A DNA stretch of 64,000 nt from Cristatella mucedo (GCA_009760855.2 WPIO01000011.1:8586501-8650500), one strand, 5' to 3'. Counted from the first letter of the stretch, positions 31,913-61,436 are shown. Made by a program: numbers and translations. Notes: generated from the sequence alone by a model not told the origin.

Positions 31913-34320
31913 GTGGTGTGCCCACTGACCCTCTCAGATCATTGTTCGGTCTCGTTTACTGTTCCTGCTACCTCGTACGTACAGGGCAATGTCCAATTTG
32001 CCAAACGACGTAACTTACAAAGCATTGACGTGGACAAGTTTCTAAAATCTGTTTGTGATGCAGGTCTTCGTAATCTGCTTTCAGACTCGCCCGGCAGCCT
32101 CGATACCCTCACTGATGCGATGAGCATGACACTCAGGAGTGCTCCTGACAAGCATGCTCCCGTTTATCCTATCTGTGTTCAAAGTCGTGGAGATTCCTTT
32201 CAATTTACAAAAAAACCTAAAGATGCGCCGGGTTAAGCGCAGGCTTGAACGCCGTTTCAAGAAATCGGGGTCTGGTGCAGATCTAGTCGATTTCAAAGAC
32301 TTCCTTCGAGTTTACATCCGAAAGCTTAAAAAAATCAGGGCCTCATTTTTCATTCGAAAGCTGAATTCCTGCTAGTCGGACACTAAACAGATTTATAAGA
32401 CAGTAAATCATTTACTGGCCAATGCTGTGAGGTCTGACTCCCCAGATATTAAGGGCTCAGCCGAAAAGTTTTCAGCCTTCTTTACTTAAAAAATGGTCCA
32501 CATTCGTGCCTCCATTAAGCCCCCTCCGACTAAAGCAATCGCGGTTCCACATTCTGTGACCTTCTCCGATGTTTCTGCATGCGATGTTGCTACCTTAATA
32601 AGGTCTAGCAAAAAGAGCTGGTCTCCTGAAGACCCTATACCCTCATCCTTGTGGTCTTCACTAGCAGACCAACTTAGCCCTGCCATAACCAAGTTTTGTA
32701 GTGCTTCTTTGGGAAAAGGGATCGTCCATAAATCCTTCAAATCGGCAATCGTTAGAACCATTCTTAAAAAGCCTGGATTAGACACAGAGATCCTTGCAAA
32801 CTATCGCCCAGTTTCCTTTCTTCCTTTATTATCAAAGATTCTTGAAAAAAGTGTTGCTAAGCAGCTGGTTGAACATATTGAAAATGATGGAATGTCAGAA
32901 ACATTTTAATCGGGGTTCAAGAGGCAGCAATCCACTGAAACTGCTCTCCCCCGTGTTAACGTTGACATTCTACGTGGCAGCGATGACGGGAATGTCACTG
33001 CCCTAGCTCTGCTAGATCTGTCTGCTGCCTTCGACACCATCGATCCCGAGGTTCTGCTTGAACGATTGAGAACAACGATCGGTCTGGCAGACGAACCTCC
33101 GCTGGCGTGGTTTAAATCGTACTTGTCATTGTGTTCAATCCGTGTCGTGTGGGGGTCAGGTCTCACACACGAGAAGGGTCACCTGTGGAGTCCCTCAATG
33201 GTCTGTACTTGGTCCCTTGCTGTTCTCCATGTATACACAACCTCTGGGGAAATGATTAAGGCCCATGGAATAGGATATCACTTCTAAGCTGACAATACTC
33301 AGTTATATTTGTCATTCAAACCGTCGGAATCTGCTGCGGCAACTGGGAAACTGAATGCTTGCCTTGCCGATATTCGATCCTGGATGTCGGAAAACTTCCT
33401 AAAATCAAATGATGATAAAACCGAACTACTGCTCATAGGACACCCTAAGCGTGTGGCTGGATTAAAAGGCTTTGCTCTTCTAATAGGTGATGCTATTGTG
33501 TGACCATCACCACGTGCTCGAAATTTTGGTGTCATGTTCGACAGCTGCCTCAATTTCAAAAGCGTCATTCAGAAGACTGCTTCTACAGCTAGCCATCACA
33601 TCCGATCCCTATCCAAGATTAGGAGCAGTCTCCCACAGTTGCTTGTAAAAAATTTAACTAGCTCTTTAGTTCTGTCTCGGCTTGATTATTGTATTTCCCT
33701 TTTGGCTGGGCTGCCAAAGAAAGCTATTAGGCCACTGCAGCTGACTATGAATATGGGCTGCGAGGCGTCTTCAAGTCCCAACGGTTTGAGCATGCGTCTC
33801 CTTTGCTAGAAGAGCTAGGATGGATGCCGGCTGAGCAACGGATACAGAGCAAAGTCCTAACGCTGACCCACAAGGCCCGCCACGGCTTGGCTCCTTCGTA
33901 CCTAGCTGAACTGCTGCATCAGTTTCAGGTTTAAGCCTGTTTGGCGCCCTCAGGTCCTGTGTGGACAATAAATTAGCTGTTCCATTCCTCCGCTTAAAGA
34001 CCGTTGGCGACCGAAGCTTTAGCTAAGCAGGTCCTAGACTGTGGAACTCGCTTCCACAATTTTTACGAAACAACTTTCCTACTGCCGACTATGGCTCATC
34101 CTTTTCAGCGGTCCTGGGCTGCTACTTCCTTGCTACTGACTACCTCAACTGCTCTCCTGACTCTGCTATGCTTCCCACTTTCTCTTTGTTTCGTGAGACG
34201 AAGTCTGTTGGCTACCGAATGCGTACCAAAAGCCGCTTAGGCTGTGAGTGCGCTACACAAAACACCCACGTGGTCTTTATGACTTTGTAGAGTTACTGAC
34301 GGAGATACAAAATGTTGCAG
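31913..34320 (+). mobile_element. LINE-B copy, the longest in the window: endonuclease end to 3' tail
   Basis: It begins at the end of an AP-type endonuclease domain (LSDHCSVSFTVPATS; SDH is the family's active-site signature). RT-linker and RT frames follow: WSPEDPIPSSLWSSLADQLS, LANYRPVSFLPLLSKILEKS (32790-32860), LDLSAAFDTIDPEVLLERL (about 33010), a degraded palm counterpart (F.ADNTQLYLSFKPSESA, 33275-33340), LNACLADIRSWMSENFLKSN, then VLSRLDYCISLLAGLPKKAI and the C-terminal region. The 3' UTR ends in GAGTTACTGACGGAGATAC. Frameshifts and stops are frequent; the element is dead and 5'-truncated. It serves as the empty-site reference for the solo LTR at 15260. Confidence 0.9.
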
Positions 34321-36065
34321 GGACGGACTCCCTGATCGTGTCTATTTTCTGCACAAAGAATCAAGAGAAGCGAACGGCTAGATTGTCACAAGGATCGTCA
34401 GGTAAGGAGCTAATCTGGGCGCGGTTGAGATGCTTGATCGTCGACATCAGCATTTTTGGATTGTGCATCCCTGTAATGAGTTTTCCGGTAGCCTAGCCAA
34501 AGCTGAGTCACAGTAGTCGAGCCTAAACGGAGCCAGGGAGCCACTAAGATCTTGAGCCAGCCACCATTGAACCAAGTCTTGAGTAACGCAAGTTACAAGC
34601 ATATTCAGTCTTGTCCTCACTTCGTTTTGAACAAGTACCCATTTTCCAGGTTTTTTTAAATAAGTCTGATGTCCAGTTATTGGGATACCAAAGTTTTGTT
34701 AGCTGTTGTTCAGCTCCTATGAATAACCGAACTAGGTAAGAAATATATTCCAAAATTAAGTAACGAAAGATCGAGACAACTTCATAAAAAAGCAAGTGGA
34801 TCCAGCTCAAGCGAATTCCTTGATAAGGTCAGCTCAGAAGTGATGTTTCTGTTTGCTTCCTTCTTACTTTTCACGAAGCCTCAGTTTCCTTCCAACATTT
34901 ACTTCAGCTTCTTGATAGAGACCTCGGGCACCGACGATTTTTCTGAGACAACGCTGGGTTTGACCAGATCCGTGACTACAAAATTCGCAAGTGATGGTCT
35001 CCACTCCTTACTTGACACAAGAGAAAAGGATTAATTAAGTCGGGAGGTCGTCATTTACAAATCCTAAAGCCGTTATGGCTTGAAATGCCGTAGGTAAGCA
35101 GCAATGCCGCCCCACCGGTCGACTACTGTTTTCTTTTAATGCAGCTTTTCTCAACAGTTAACCACCACAGCGAATTTCAGTAGCAACTGGTACTTAGGTG
35201 TAAACTACAAGTTTAAGTAGAAGCTTCAGCGATTTACTTTTGCCAGTCTCTGAACATCTGGCCGAACATGTTCGCAACGACCCAGTGGCAGTGACAGCTC
35301 AAGGCTTCAATCGGCAGCAAACGTGGCAACGAAGTTGCTCGTAAGTACATCGGTAACTTGCTACTACTTTTGGCTTTTCTATCCAAGTAAAATAGACTAA
35401 GTGCATGTGTCCTGTTACAGAGGAGTTTCAAAGGAACTGACTATTAAGACGCAAATGTACATTACTTACAACTGCTTAGCAAAATACCGTTTAGGAAGCG
35501 GTACAATAATTTGCTGGTTAACGCAGCTATACTGCAACCAGAGGTCAATCATGTCTTACTGATTTCGGTTAACTTCTATGAATCTGGGCATTCGAGGCAG
35601 GAGTCTGATTAATCAGTACAGCTTACAACAATGCTGCTCAATTTCACTTTACTTGACCATTTGTACTGCCAATAACGGTAAAGGTAGGGCTTATACAGTT
35701 TTAGTAACTTCGTTCATAAATAAGTGGGCGTCCGGTTGATGGATCAAAAGCGGATGGTGTTTTAAACCCGAAGGACACCAATGGTTTTTGGAGCGAGCAA
35801 CCGATGCATAAATTATACGAAGATGGAACCAAACTGGGATGCCAATTGAACACATGAATGGAAAGACTAATGAGTAGCTACAGGTGGAAAAAGGTAGTGG
35901 GTCAGTTCAAGCTAAGATCAGGGCTGCTTTTTAAGATCTCCATAAGGCCCCAAAGGGAAGATTCTCTATCAATAAGTTATACGCAGAGAATTTCGATTGG
36001 ATTTCTTCCTTCGGCTTTCTATACACGAAACCTACAACCACGCAATAAAACTACTGTAAATTTTA
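34321..36065. other. No gene seen
   Basis: Only short frames (under 90 codons). No repeat unit recognised. Confidence 0.4.
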
Positions 36066-36200
36066 GATATTAATTCATTTGTATAACGCTCCTAAGAGAG
36101 CAATTGTCTTTCCTTTTCAGGCGTTTCACTTTTGCCTAGGGTCTCGAGCCCACTACCTCGGTCGGGGCGAGTACCTTAACCGCAGGACCTAACCAACTCA
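36066..36200 (-). mobile_element. tRNA-derived SINE, family A, diverged
   Basis: Minus orientation; head GTTAGGTCCTGCGGTTAAGG, B-box side GGGCTCGAGACC, and tail ending ACAAATGAATTA. Confidence 0.65.
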
Positions 36201-37973
36201 GCATCGTATGTTTACCATACAGCAAGAATTAAGGAATGTGAATTACAGATGCGGATCAGGTGAACGGAGAAAGCTTATCAATCCACCATAACTCGCCGAG
36301 ACGTATCGCTAAGACTTGACAAGTCTTGGGGGTTCGACCGCCGAGCTGGCCAGCTAATCCTAGCCGAGGAGCAGCACCAGTCGAACTGGCACGACTTGAT
36401 ATTCGCCAGTTACAAATGCGATCTGCAGTCGCTTGCTCAAAGCAGCTGGACTCTTGAAACAAAAGAACTGTAGTAACATTTGGAAACAGACTGACACGTG
36501 GAATAGTCCAATCCTCAGCTCGAGTGCACAACTGAGTTAGCTGAGACAAATTGGCGCCTTGAAGACATACCTAGCCTGGTCCTAACAATGAGCAAGCCCA
36601 AGGCTAGAGCAGTCCACATCTCACTGTTTTATACCGTTTTCAGCCTTCTACCAAGTAATAATACATTTTTGTGGTGCACCATCAAAAGGAAATCTTTCAG
36701 TTGCTAGCTCACTCATTTCCTCTTTTATTGAAACTTATTCCATCTACAAACTTTTATTCTTCTATAGATTTTGTGTTAAATGTCAAGGTCCGTCCTAAGA
36801 CGACTATCGTATACGGCAAAATGGTGTTGAGGCGTTCTTTACGAATGGTTGGCACGTTTGAACTTGCCTCAACTGTAACACGATCAATTTGTGAACCACC
36901 GATACTTCAATCCTACAAGCAGTCTTGCAGAAATATAAAGTTGAATTTATGGATTTTTTGAAGTGCAGGCACTGCACGATTCGTTTTTTGGTAGTTACAG
37001 GCGTTCCAGTCGCCTTGTCGATATATATAGGCTTCACAGCTGTCGAAGTTCTAGGTTAACACTGTTTTGCAACACCCACTGACACAATCTTCATCCAAGT
37101 AAAGTACTTATAACTATTCATGGACATAAGATCGCCAATAACACGGTCGATAGGATGGACCTCTTACGTATGTACATACTTAAAAAGGGAGAAAAAATAG
37201 GATTAAATAGAGGTAGGGATCGAGTAATAATGCTCTGCTCCTGATGTATACTTCAGTAGCTGTCAGCTAGAGACAATACCAGCTGATGGCTAAATTCGAG
37301 GCTCGATTTACTTGAGCAAGTAGCTGGCAAGATGAACTGAACTGCATGCAAACGGTGGTAATGCAGTCATAATTGGAAAATATAGCACCTACCACCACGG
37401 CGCTTGTTTATGTAAAAGAAAATAATTTGGCACTGTGGCCCATGCAGATATAGGCAAGTTTGTTTCAGCTATCATCTTCTTTCCCGTGTACTGGTTCATT
37501 GACATGGTTCCCCATTACTGGCTTCAGTTTTCATACTTCCTAATTCATCTTTAAAGCGGATTCGATCTTGCAACCTGAGATATAACAACAAAAACGGATC
37601 AGCATCTACAGCAACATGGCAAAATGCACAACAAAATAGCAAAGACGTATATTGATGCAGCTGACTGATTAGTAGAACACGATTTCAGCACAAAAGCTCT
37701 TGGGCACCCAGTGAACATTACCCAGTGCATGATGATTTCAGACGGACTTCAACTGCTCAAAAGCAATAAACTTCGACGTGTTCCGTTCAATAATTATACT
37801 TCTCCACAATTCTTCTAATACAAAATTTGCAAGCTTCTAACTTCCCATCTTCGGAAGGTTTCTGAAGCGTGCTGTGCAAGAAAAAAGAAGCCGGCTACAC
37901 AAACAGGAAGAGCATGATCAAGCAAGCCAGTTTATTGTTAGCCTCTACGATAGCTACATTATACAAAGTAGCA

Positions 37974-38008
<35 letters not shown>

Positions 38009-38120
38009 GCACTGTAAACAAAGAAATAATCCATCACTGAATCATGCAGTTTTACCACTGCCGAAGTGCAAGGTCCTCACCATCGAGACATTATTGACCA
38101 AGAAGAGAGGTGGCACCATT
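36201..38120. other. Spacer and tra2 3' flank, no further gene seen
   Basis: A 36-bp (TA)n run lies at about 37973-38006. On the minus strand AATAAA at about 37930-37935, some 190 bp past the tra2 stop, is a plausible polyadenylation signal for tra2. Confidence 0.4.
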
Positions 38121-41100
38121 TAGTATCGCTCTGCAATAAAAAGCCACACGACGTGCCAAAATCTGCTATTGCACCCTTCTATAAAGGGAACTCGGGAGCA
38201 TGTACTTACTAGGCGAAAAAGTCCGTGACCTCGAGCGTGACCTCGAGTAACGTCGCCTACCATAAGGAGATGGAGATCGGCGTCGTCGTGGAGATGGCGA
38301 TCTCCTTCGACCATATCCCACTGACCTGCTAACAAACCAAAAAGCCCCATAACCACGACGCTGCTACTACTTGGCACTCTCAGTAATAGCGCCTGACAGT
38401 CTGCGACTCCCGCAGCCAAGCACAAATGCTGCACCTAGTTGGCTTTCCTAGATATATCCCAGGTGTTGGAGTGTGGGCACGTTCAGTAACAGAATAATCA
38501 ACTCTGATTCGCCGTCCATCAACGTCAATGCCGTTGCATCTTTCTTTGGCCTAAAAAACATAGCTAGCTAATTTGGCAGAGGTAAACGACTATAGCATAG
38601 CACTCAAAATAAAAGATGGCAGCAAAAGGGCAACATACCTCGATGGCATCGTCGAGTTCCTCAAAGTAAACAAAAGCAAACCCACGGGATCGTCCAGTCT
38701 GATGATCGTAGACGACTTGCACATTCTCGAGAGGGCCATATCGAGAGAAAACATCTTTTACGTCTCTTTCTTGGGTATATAGGCTCAAGCCGAAGACTCC
38801 TAAACACCTATTTGGCTCTGGATCCTCCTACAACATACGATATTCAAGAGTACATTACCGGCATAGATACAGCAGTATACACATGCGCACACACGAAGCT
38901 ACTACTGTACTAGACTGAGCCACCAAGCACAATTTAGCTCGAAAAACTACACACGCACGCACACAACTGTAGCAATGCCTTTTCTGACGGACCACAAGTG
39001 TTCCAATTGAAGAATAAATATACCCATGCACAGCAAGGCACGTAGGCATCTAGGAACAGAAAAAATAAGCAAGACGAGCAGAGGGAGAGGACTTCCTGTC
39101 CAATTACCCTGTCTCCCATGTGTCTTCTCCGCCTGGACATTGGTGAGCGACTTCTGCTCCGATAAGGTCTGCGCCCATACGATCCCCCGGTCTTACTTCT
39201 ACTCCTTCGAGCACTTCCCGATTTGGTCCTGGATCTAAAACAAAGGTTGGAATTAAACGTCGTGTCGACGTGAGGCAGTCGGAGCAGTGGTAAAGCAAAG
39301 GAACAACGAGCAGTATTGCCATGATGCATGGTTTTCATAAGCAATTTGTTAAAACAAATGCAAGCTAAGATACAAATTGCCAAGAGCAGCAATGAGAACA
39401 GGCAATACCTGGACCGAGATCTATCAGACGATCTGCTTTTGGACCGAGATGCTGAACGGCTACGTGCAGGGCTTCCTTTTCGGTCCTACAAAGCAGCCAG
39501 GATCCTTTAACAGAAGCCAATAAAAAGTCAAGGGCATCGTAAAGTGCTTTGTCGAACAACGTCACTCAGGTCAGCACAGTTCCATTTATTTATCACCATA
39601 CTGTGGCCATGCTAAAAATGCACTAAAGCAGCATCAAACCTGATGCTTTCCCAAGCAACTGCTGCATGCAAACTGTAGAATAATCCTACTAACACAATTA
39701 TTGCAAATAAGGTTACCGGCTGCCCTTCAGGCACTGTTCATGCTCACATACTCTAAATCGTAGCATGCACTCCATGGCATAGCATCCCACCAACTTTGAT
39801 CTCAACGTCCCAAACATGCTCAACTCATAAAACTAATTCAGATTTCCCCATCGAAATTCAACTTAAAGCAGATAATTTTGAATGCTTAGTTCATAAAATA
39901 ACAAAATAATAAAATAAAATCAAGGTGACAACTGACAACTAAGCAGCACTTACACTATCAACATTTCTTTTGACCAACTCTGATATTAAGTCATAAGGTT
40001 TATGCCTAGGTCTGATAAAGGCTGCCAAGAATTTGCTTCCAAGGGCTGCCAAATAGCAGCAATATGTCCTTGCAGACAACTTGTCATTGCATGCAGACAG
40101 CAAGATCTAGAATTAAATCCAGAAGGGAGCAAATGTCTGGAATACAAGTAGCTAACAAAAGAGCCGATCTCAAAGGGATGCAGTGCTTCGAGATGAGCAA
40201 TTGCCTTTTAAATGACCGGATGACTACATCTGGAGAAAGGCCGTGATCGATAAACGCTGGCAACAGGCACCATCATGTTGAATAAAGGAGCCACTATTTC
40301 AACTAGTTTCTAATACTAACACCTCGCACGTTGGCGTTCGAAGTCGTCATACGTCTCCCCCATCTTCGAGGCCGAGCTCACGGTGGCCAGCAGTAGGTCG
40401 TGCACTGCCGAAGAGGCAAGTACTGAGGCTAGCTCAAGAGAGGCAGCAAAATCACAGGGCAAAACTCGGCCAGCAGCTGGAAGACCGCTTTGAAGTGCAG
40501 CGAACGGAAGTAATTTGGAAAAAGGAAGTGACAGCAGATGTAGTTTGTTAAGATCGAATGCAAAGACATGACTCGTTATGGGTACAGTAAAAAATTGGCA
40601 TAATCGTGGGCAGTGGGCATGGGCAGTAAAGTTCGCGAGTGAGGTAGCCTAAATCTTCCATGACGTTGCATACAGATTACTGTAAAATACTGCATAGAGA
40701 TATACCGTTCGTAAGTACTCTACTCGCGGTATACATGGCTATTTAATAATGTCAGTATTAGGGGGAAAGCTTCGTGTTACGTTGGTCCTGCTAATTCGAT
40801 CAGTAAGATGCTTCTTTCCGTGCTCACTGGTCTGAGTCTGTCCTGACTAAGTCCTTTGCAAATGCGAAAGATTTACGTGCAGGTGAACAATCACTGTGAG
40901 GCGCCGCACCGTTCCGGCCCCGTGCATAAAAATCTCGGCCAATGTGGATACGCAGCCTTAACGGTTAAATTAATCTTCCACCAAGGACTTCCACCATGGA
41001 CCAAGTTCTTTGATTTGATCGCACACCAACTACAATGGCGATCGTGCGAGATCCCAGCTACCTTGCTTCGCACAGGTAACAGGTTAAGGCCAGTCACGAG

Positions 41101-41381
41101 TGCAGTCACATAGAACAGTTTCACTATCGCTAGGGTTGGTATCTACAAGTGCGAACTATGGCTACATGCAAGCTAGCCTCCGGAAGTGGCAATTTTTACT
41201 GCACATTAATAGATTAGCCTGGGAGAAATTCTCTGAATAACTGTGGCGGTCGCTAACAGTACCGAGGTAGTAAAGGAAAGAGGCTAACTTACAACTATGG
41301 CCTAACCATAGTGGCGAACATAGCGGCATCAAAAAGAATCAAAAACTTATAAAAAAAATTCCTTACCTCGGCGTCACTCAT
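38121..41381 (-). CDS. tra2: Transformer-2-type SR splicing regulator, 7 coding exons, 216 aa
   Basis: Tra2 binds GAA-rich exonic enhancers in the nucleus and promotes exon inclusion. Coding exons in transcript order are 41381-41367, 39485-39409, 39234-39108, 38827-38639, 38550-38435, 38325-38210 and 38131-38121. All introns are GT-AG and the phases agree throughout. The protein starts MSDAE, as vertebrate Tra2 starts MSD. RS domain 1 covers about 6-73 ([15 protein letters not shown]). The RRM spans about 78-160, with RNP2-like LGVFGL (82-87) and RNP1 [10 protein letters not shown] (119-128). The Tra2-specific linker [13 protein letters not shown] follows, then RS domain 2 ([20 protein letters not shown]) and the last exon, giving SPKRY like the family's SPRRY end. 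Retaining the last intron would give an alternative tail ending RRVQ. The start codon faces LRRFIP about 520 bp away. Confidence 0.93.
40321..40425 (-). other. Candidate non-coding (poison) exon in tra2 intron 1
   Basis: On the minus strand a pyrimidine-rich CCTCAG/TACTTGCCTCTTCGGCAG precedes a segment rich in GAAG, GGAGACG and GACGAC motifs. It ends GCGAG/GTGTTAG. Included after the MSDAE exon, it would meet TGA within a few codons in the frame I traced. The exon was not needed to give a continuous protein. Confidence 0.3.
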
Positions 41382-41902
41382 TCCCAACGCTATTTGACAG
41401 CTACGACTTCGAGGGTCAACACGCACCCCACACGCCCGGGCGAGCAGTTACCGACGACCGCGCAAATCGCAGACTTGATCTGAAATAGCTGCAAAAACCA
41501 AAGAGGTATTCAAAAATTTTTAATAATATATTTACTTAAATTATTGCGCATTTGTTTTGATCGCTTTATTATTTACTGAAGCTTCTTACAGCCCGAGGGG
41601 CAGGTGGGGCTCCTGGAAGATCATCTACTACCGGAATCGACCGCCCGCTCAAGGAGTCGGCGCTGCTATGTAGGCTATGTGACTATTCCACGATCGCCGT
41701 GGGCTGTCTCAGGCCGGAATCGCCGCGGAAAGAGTTCGGGGGAAGTCCCGGTTGTCAATACTAATGCAACTAAAGAGACTGCTGTAGTGTTCCGGTGGTG
41801 CCTGGCACTGTTGACGGACCGACGCCGACCGAACCGCTTACTTCGTCAACCCTGCTATAATTGTAACTAGCGCCGGCATTGACTCCCCGGCAGCCTCGGG
41901 CA
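41382..41902. promoter_or_regulatory. Divergent intergenic region between tra2 and LRRFIP
   Basis: About 520 bp separate the two start codons, with a GC-rich, CpG-containing section at 41400-41470 and again at 41630-41900. A bidirectional promoter is the simple reading. TTCTTACAG/CCCGAGG at about 41590 looks like a splice acceptor, so LRRFIP may have a 5' UTR intron. No TATA box is convincing. Confidence 0.5.
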
Positions 41903-58242
<16,340 letters not shown>

Positions 58243-60030
58243 CCGGTCTCGCACCATTCTCCCGTCGCCGCCACTCTCTCTCGCGGCTGCGACATGCGGT
58301 CGTGCCGCGGCGCCGGCAGCAGAGCCGCAGCAGAACCGGGGCAGCTCTGCCGCCGGCAGCCGAGCATCTCGAGCGATATGCGACGTGACAGAAGACATGG
58401 TGGTGGCTGGTGCTAGGCGGAGCTATACAAAGCCTGCGCGGTCCGCCTCTGGAAGCGTCATCCGGCGTCTGCTGCTGGCACCCTGAGCCTACGGTGTCGA
58501 GAGTGGCCAGGTCTTCCGTTTGAGTACTACTAGTGCTTCCTGTTTTACTTGACAAGAAGGAGTGCCTTTGCGTGAGTAGCCGCTGACCAAAGAGAACTTT
58601 TCATTGGACCCACTTGCCAGATGACGTCAAGATAGCTGCACTGACCGCACTTGAGGTCGACCTCATTGCACAGCCCGGACGTGAGAACCCGTGAGGTCGT
58701 GTAGTTGAATTTCATACATACTGGATCGTAGTCAGCCTTTGAAATGGTGGTACAGAGAAATATTTGCCGAGCACATTTTTTTCGCACTGGAAGCATGCAC
58801 TGTGAATATGGTTTCCGTGTTTAAACTGGTGTTCATAGCCGCTGCCAGGCTGTGCTAGCGCTGCTACTGCTTGCTCCATTGCGATTGACCTAAACAACAA
58901 CGCTCACAGCCAGCGTTCGTCATGTATGTGGGTGTGTCACACATGAGTGACATGAGCTATGTTTTTTATACGAGGCCATCAATGATCGAGCAGGGCCGTC
59001 TTTGTTCCGTCGGTCGGCAGGCGAGGCAGATCCGAGTGGCCACCCGCGCTTGCTGTGCGTGCACGGGCGCGTGCGCACTCCCTGCTCACTGCCCGACTTC
59101 CTCAACGCGACAGTGCACGGTACTTGGCCTGCTATGGACTTCCAGCTTGGCTGGGCCTACGCAACTTCCCTGGGTGCTTTAATTATTGCAGATACTTATT
59201 TATAGTGCACAATACACGCCTTTCTGGTATGTTGTTTTGCCGTTCTCTCGTTCACTGCTTTAAATACGGCGACTTGTGTAACCCCTGTGTGTGTGTGCGT
59301 GCCTGCAGTGCGGCATGCTGCAAGTCCTGGCTTCGATCGCCAGTCCGCCTATCGAGGCTGTCAATCGAAACGGCACGCCGGTGCCGGCGGCCTAGTGCTC
59401 TAGTGTCGAGCAGCTGACCCGGTGCACAAGTGCAATTGCAACTTGACCTCTAGGCGCATGGCTGGCCCGGTACCTTGCCCAGCGAGGCTTTCGTGCTGCC
59501 AGCCAGCCTGTATGCATACGAGGTGTAGCCGATGAACAGCCGTCTGCTCATGGCTGACGTTGCCTGCCACGTTCAGGCAACGTCAGCCACACAGTGTTTG
59601 CAGCTACCACATTTGCTGCTACCACAGTGTCTGCTTACACTATTAAGAGGGGCTTTGTATGTACATCGCCGAGCTCTCCCCCCTATCCACTCGATCGGAG
59701 ATCTTCACCACAGGCTGGTTTCAATCGCTGCTGAGCTCTGCCAGCTGGACGGCTGGTGTAAATTAGCTCCGAAAAGCGACGACTTTTGATAAAGAGCATG
59801 GCAGCACAGCTATACGGCAAAAGAACAGGGCTAAAGTGAGTGCTGAGCTCTTTTCTGCAGCCGAGGCCTTTGCACGCTACTAAAATTTACATCGATTTAA
59901 TTAAGGCGGATGGCATTGACATAAAGGTCACCTAATCGGCTAATAAATCCAGGAGCGATCTACTGCTCGGGGAATCCCTATTTGCAAAAACCTTTACTCT
60001 TTGTGGACTTCTGCTTGGAGCACGGGTTTT
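58243..60030. other. LRRFIP 3' flank, no further gene seen
   Basis: Holds the 16-bp perfect hairpin at 59551-59589. AATAAA at about 59941 is a possible polyadenylation signal but is 1.7 kb from the stop. Confidence 0.35.
59551..59589. repeat. Perfect 16-bp hairpin, 7-nt loop
   Basis: TGGCTGACGTTGCCTG, loop CCACGTT, CAGGCAACGTCAGCCA. Confidence 0.97.
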
Positions 60031-60440
60031 GTAGGTATGTGTAAATGTACCTCAGTCTGCGTACTCCACAAAGACCAATTGAATGTTATGCTGGAAAATT
60101 TTCTACAGGATACTCAAAAGTGTATGCAGCTTTAGGTAGCCAGCGGACTCCATCTCATGCAACGGGGGGGGGGGGGGAATTAAGAAGCGTGGCTGAGTCA
60201 GGTGGAGGCAGGAGAGATGTCGTGTATGGATTATGAAAATGATCGCCACTATCAACGAAGCGCAGACCAGTTTTTTGTCTCCAACTGTCGTTAAACAAAA
60301 GAAGAGCTAACTTGCGAGTACCTAAAGGCACGAGGAGGCTTTGAGGAGGCTTTAACTATTGCAACAGTTCATGGGCATTATTTGGCCAAATTTACATAGG
60401 TTACAGAGGGGTGCAGGCTCTCGAAATTTTCTCAGTCATA
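60030..60440 (-). mobile_element. LINE-B 3' fragment, old
   Basis: Same order of blocks as 45300-45660 (ACTCCACAAAG, AGCTTTAGGTAGCCAGC, CTCATGCAAC, TCTCCAACTGTC), heavily diverged. A run of 13 G is inserted at about 60164. Confidence 0.6.
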
Positions 60441-61196
60441 ACGCCAATGCAAAATTTACATGCATCACTTCCCGATAGCCTATCTCAGAAATGAGGCCAT
60501 TGCACTCCATATCCTGGGGCAGCTAAGCTGATGAGCAGAACCTTTAGGTTAACTCCACCACTCTGCTGGTTAAAGATCAAGTTTCTTGGTCGATCGCTTG
60601 ACGAGTGGAATTAGCAAAGCTCCGTTGAGGCTCTGTACTCGCCTCAATGACCACACCCAATCCAATATATCTGCTATCGAAGACAAGAGTGCCGGCTCGC
60701 TCGAAACTCGAACTAGTTTATGACACATCACCTAACGTGTCATTGTGCTACGTCTGATAACAGTGCATCAACAAATCACGGTGAAACTTCTGCACACGCT
60801 CAGATGTAGCCAATGATTCCTTGGCAGAATGAGAAAACAAAGAAATGCTTAGCAATAATGTATATTTACCAAATGATCAAGGTATAGCAATAGAGTGAGA
60901 ATCTTAAGATCTACATTCTCAAGCATCCTCAGACTAACCAGCAAAACCTTGAATGCACCACTGCGGTACGACGGTGTCGGGTGTGCCCTGCCTGCTGTTC
61001 AACTCGAGGCCGTGCTGCTCGTCACGGCTCAGCGGAAGCACTAAGCCAAGCTAAGTAGCATACTCAGGAGGCAGGACATTTGCCGACCATTCACCGGCGA
61101 TCTCTCTGCGACATAGTGAAACCGCTATAGGCGGCCATCGCTGAGCATTGCGGCAGCTCCAGTCGATCCAGTCTCTCTCTCTCTCTGTGCCACTGC
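60441..61196. other. Spacer between LRRFIP and CUL2 3' ends
   Basis: No gene seen; includes the CUL2 3' flank. Confidence 0.4.
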
Positions 61197-61390
61197 TCAT
61201 GCTATGTACAGGTAGTCCTCTCGGCAGCTCGCCGACCGCTCCAGGTACTGCTTGTCAATCAAAGTTTCGATGCATTTTTTTATTGTTGAAACACTAGGCT
61301 TGAAACGACTTTGCAGCAAGTTGATCACCTGGAAAGACGCCACAGAAAGGGGGGGCCATCATGCAAGAGCAGCTGCGACGCCATTGGCAA

Positions 61391-61436
<46 letters not shown>

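Noticed and set aside
36325-36345. GGGGGTTCGACC resembling a B box
   Set aside because: No A box or cloverleaf around it.
38120-38434. 104-codon minus-strand frame near the tra2 3' end
   Set aside because: Out of frame with tra2; overlaps its last exons and introns.
60155-60180. Long G run (also at 48055, 48830 and 61520) considered as a G-quadruplex regulatory element
   Set aside because: Isolated homopolymers in introns or decayed LINE sequence, with no arrangement pointing to a function.
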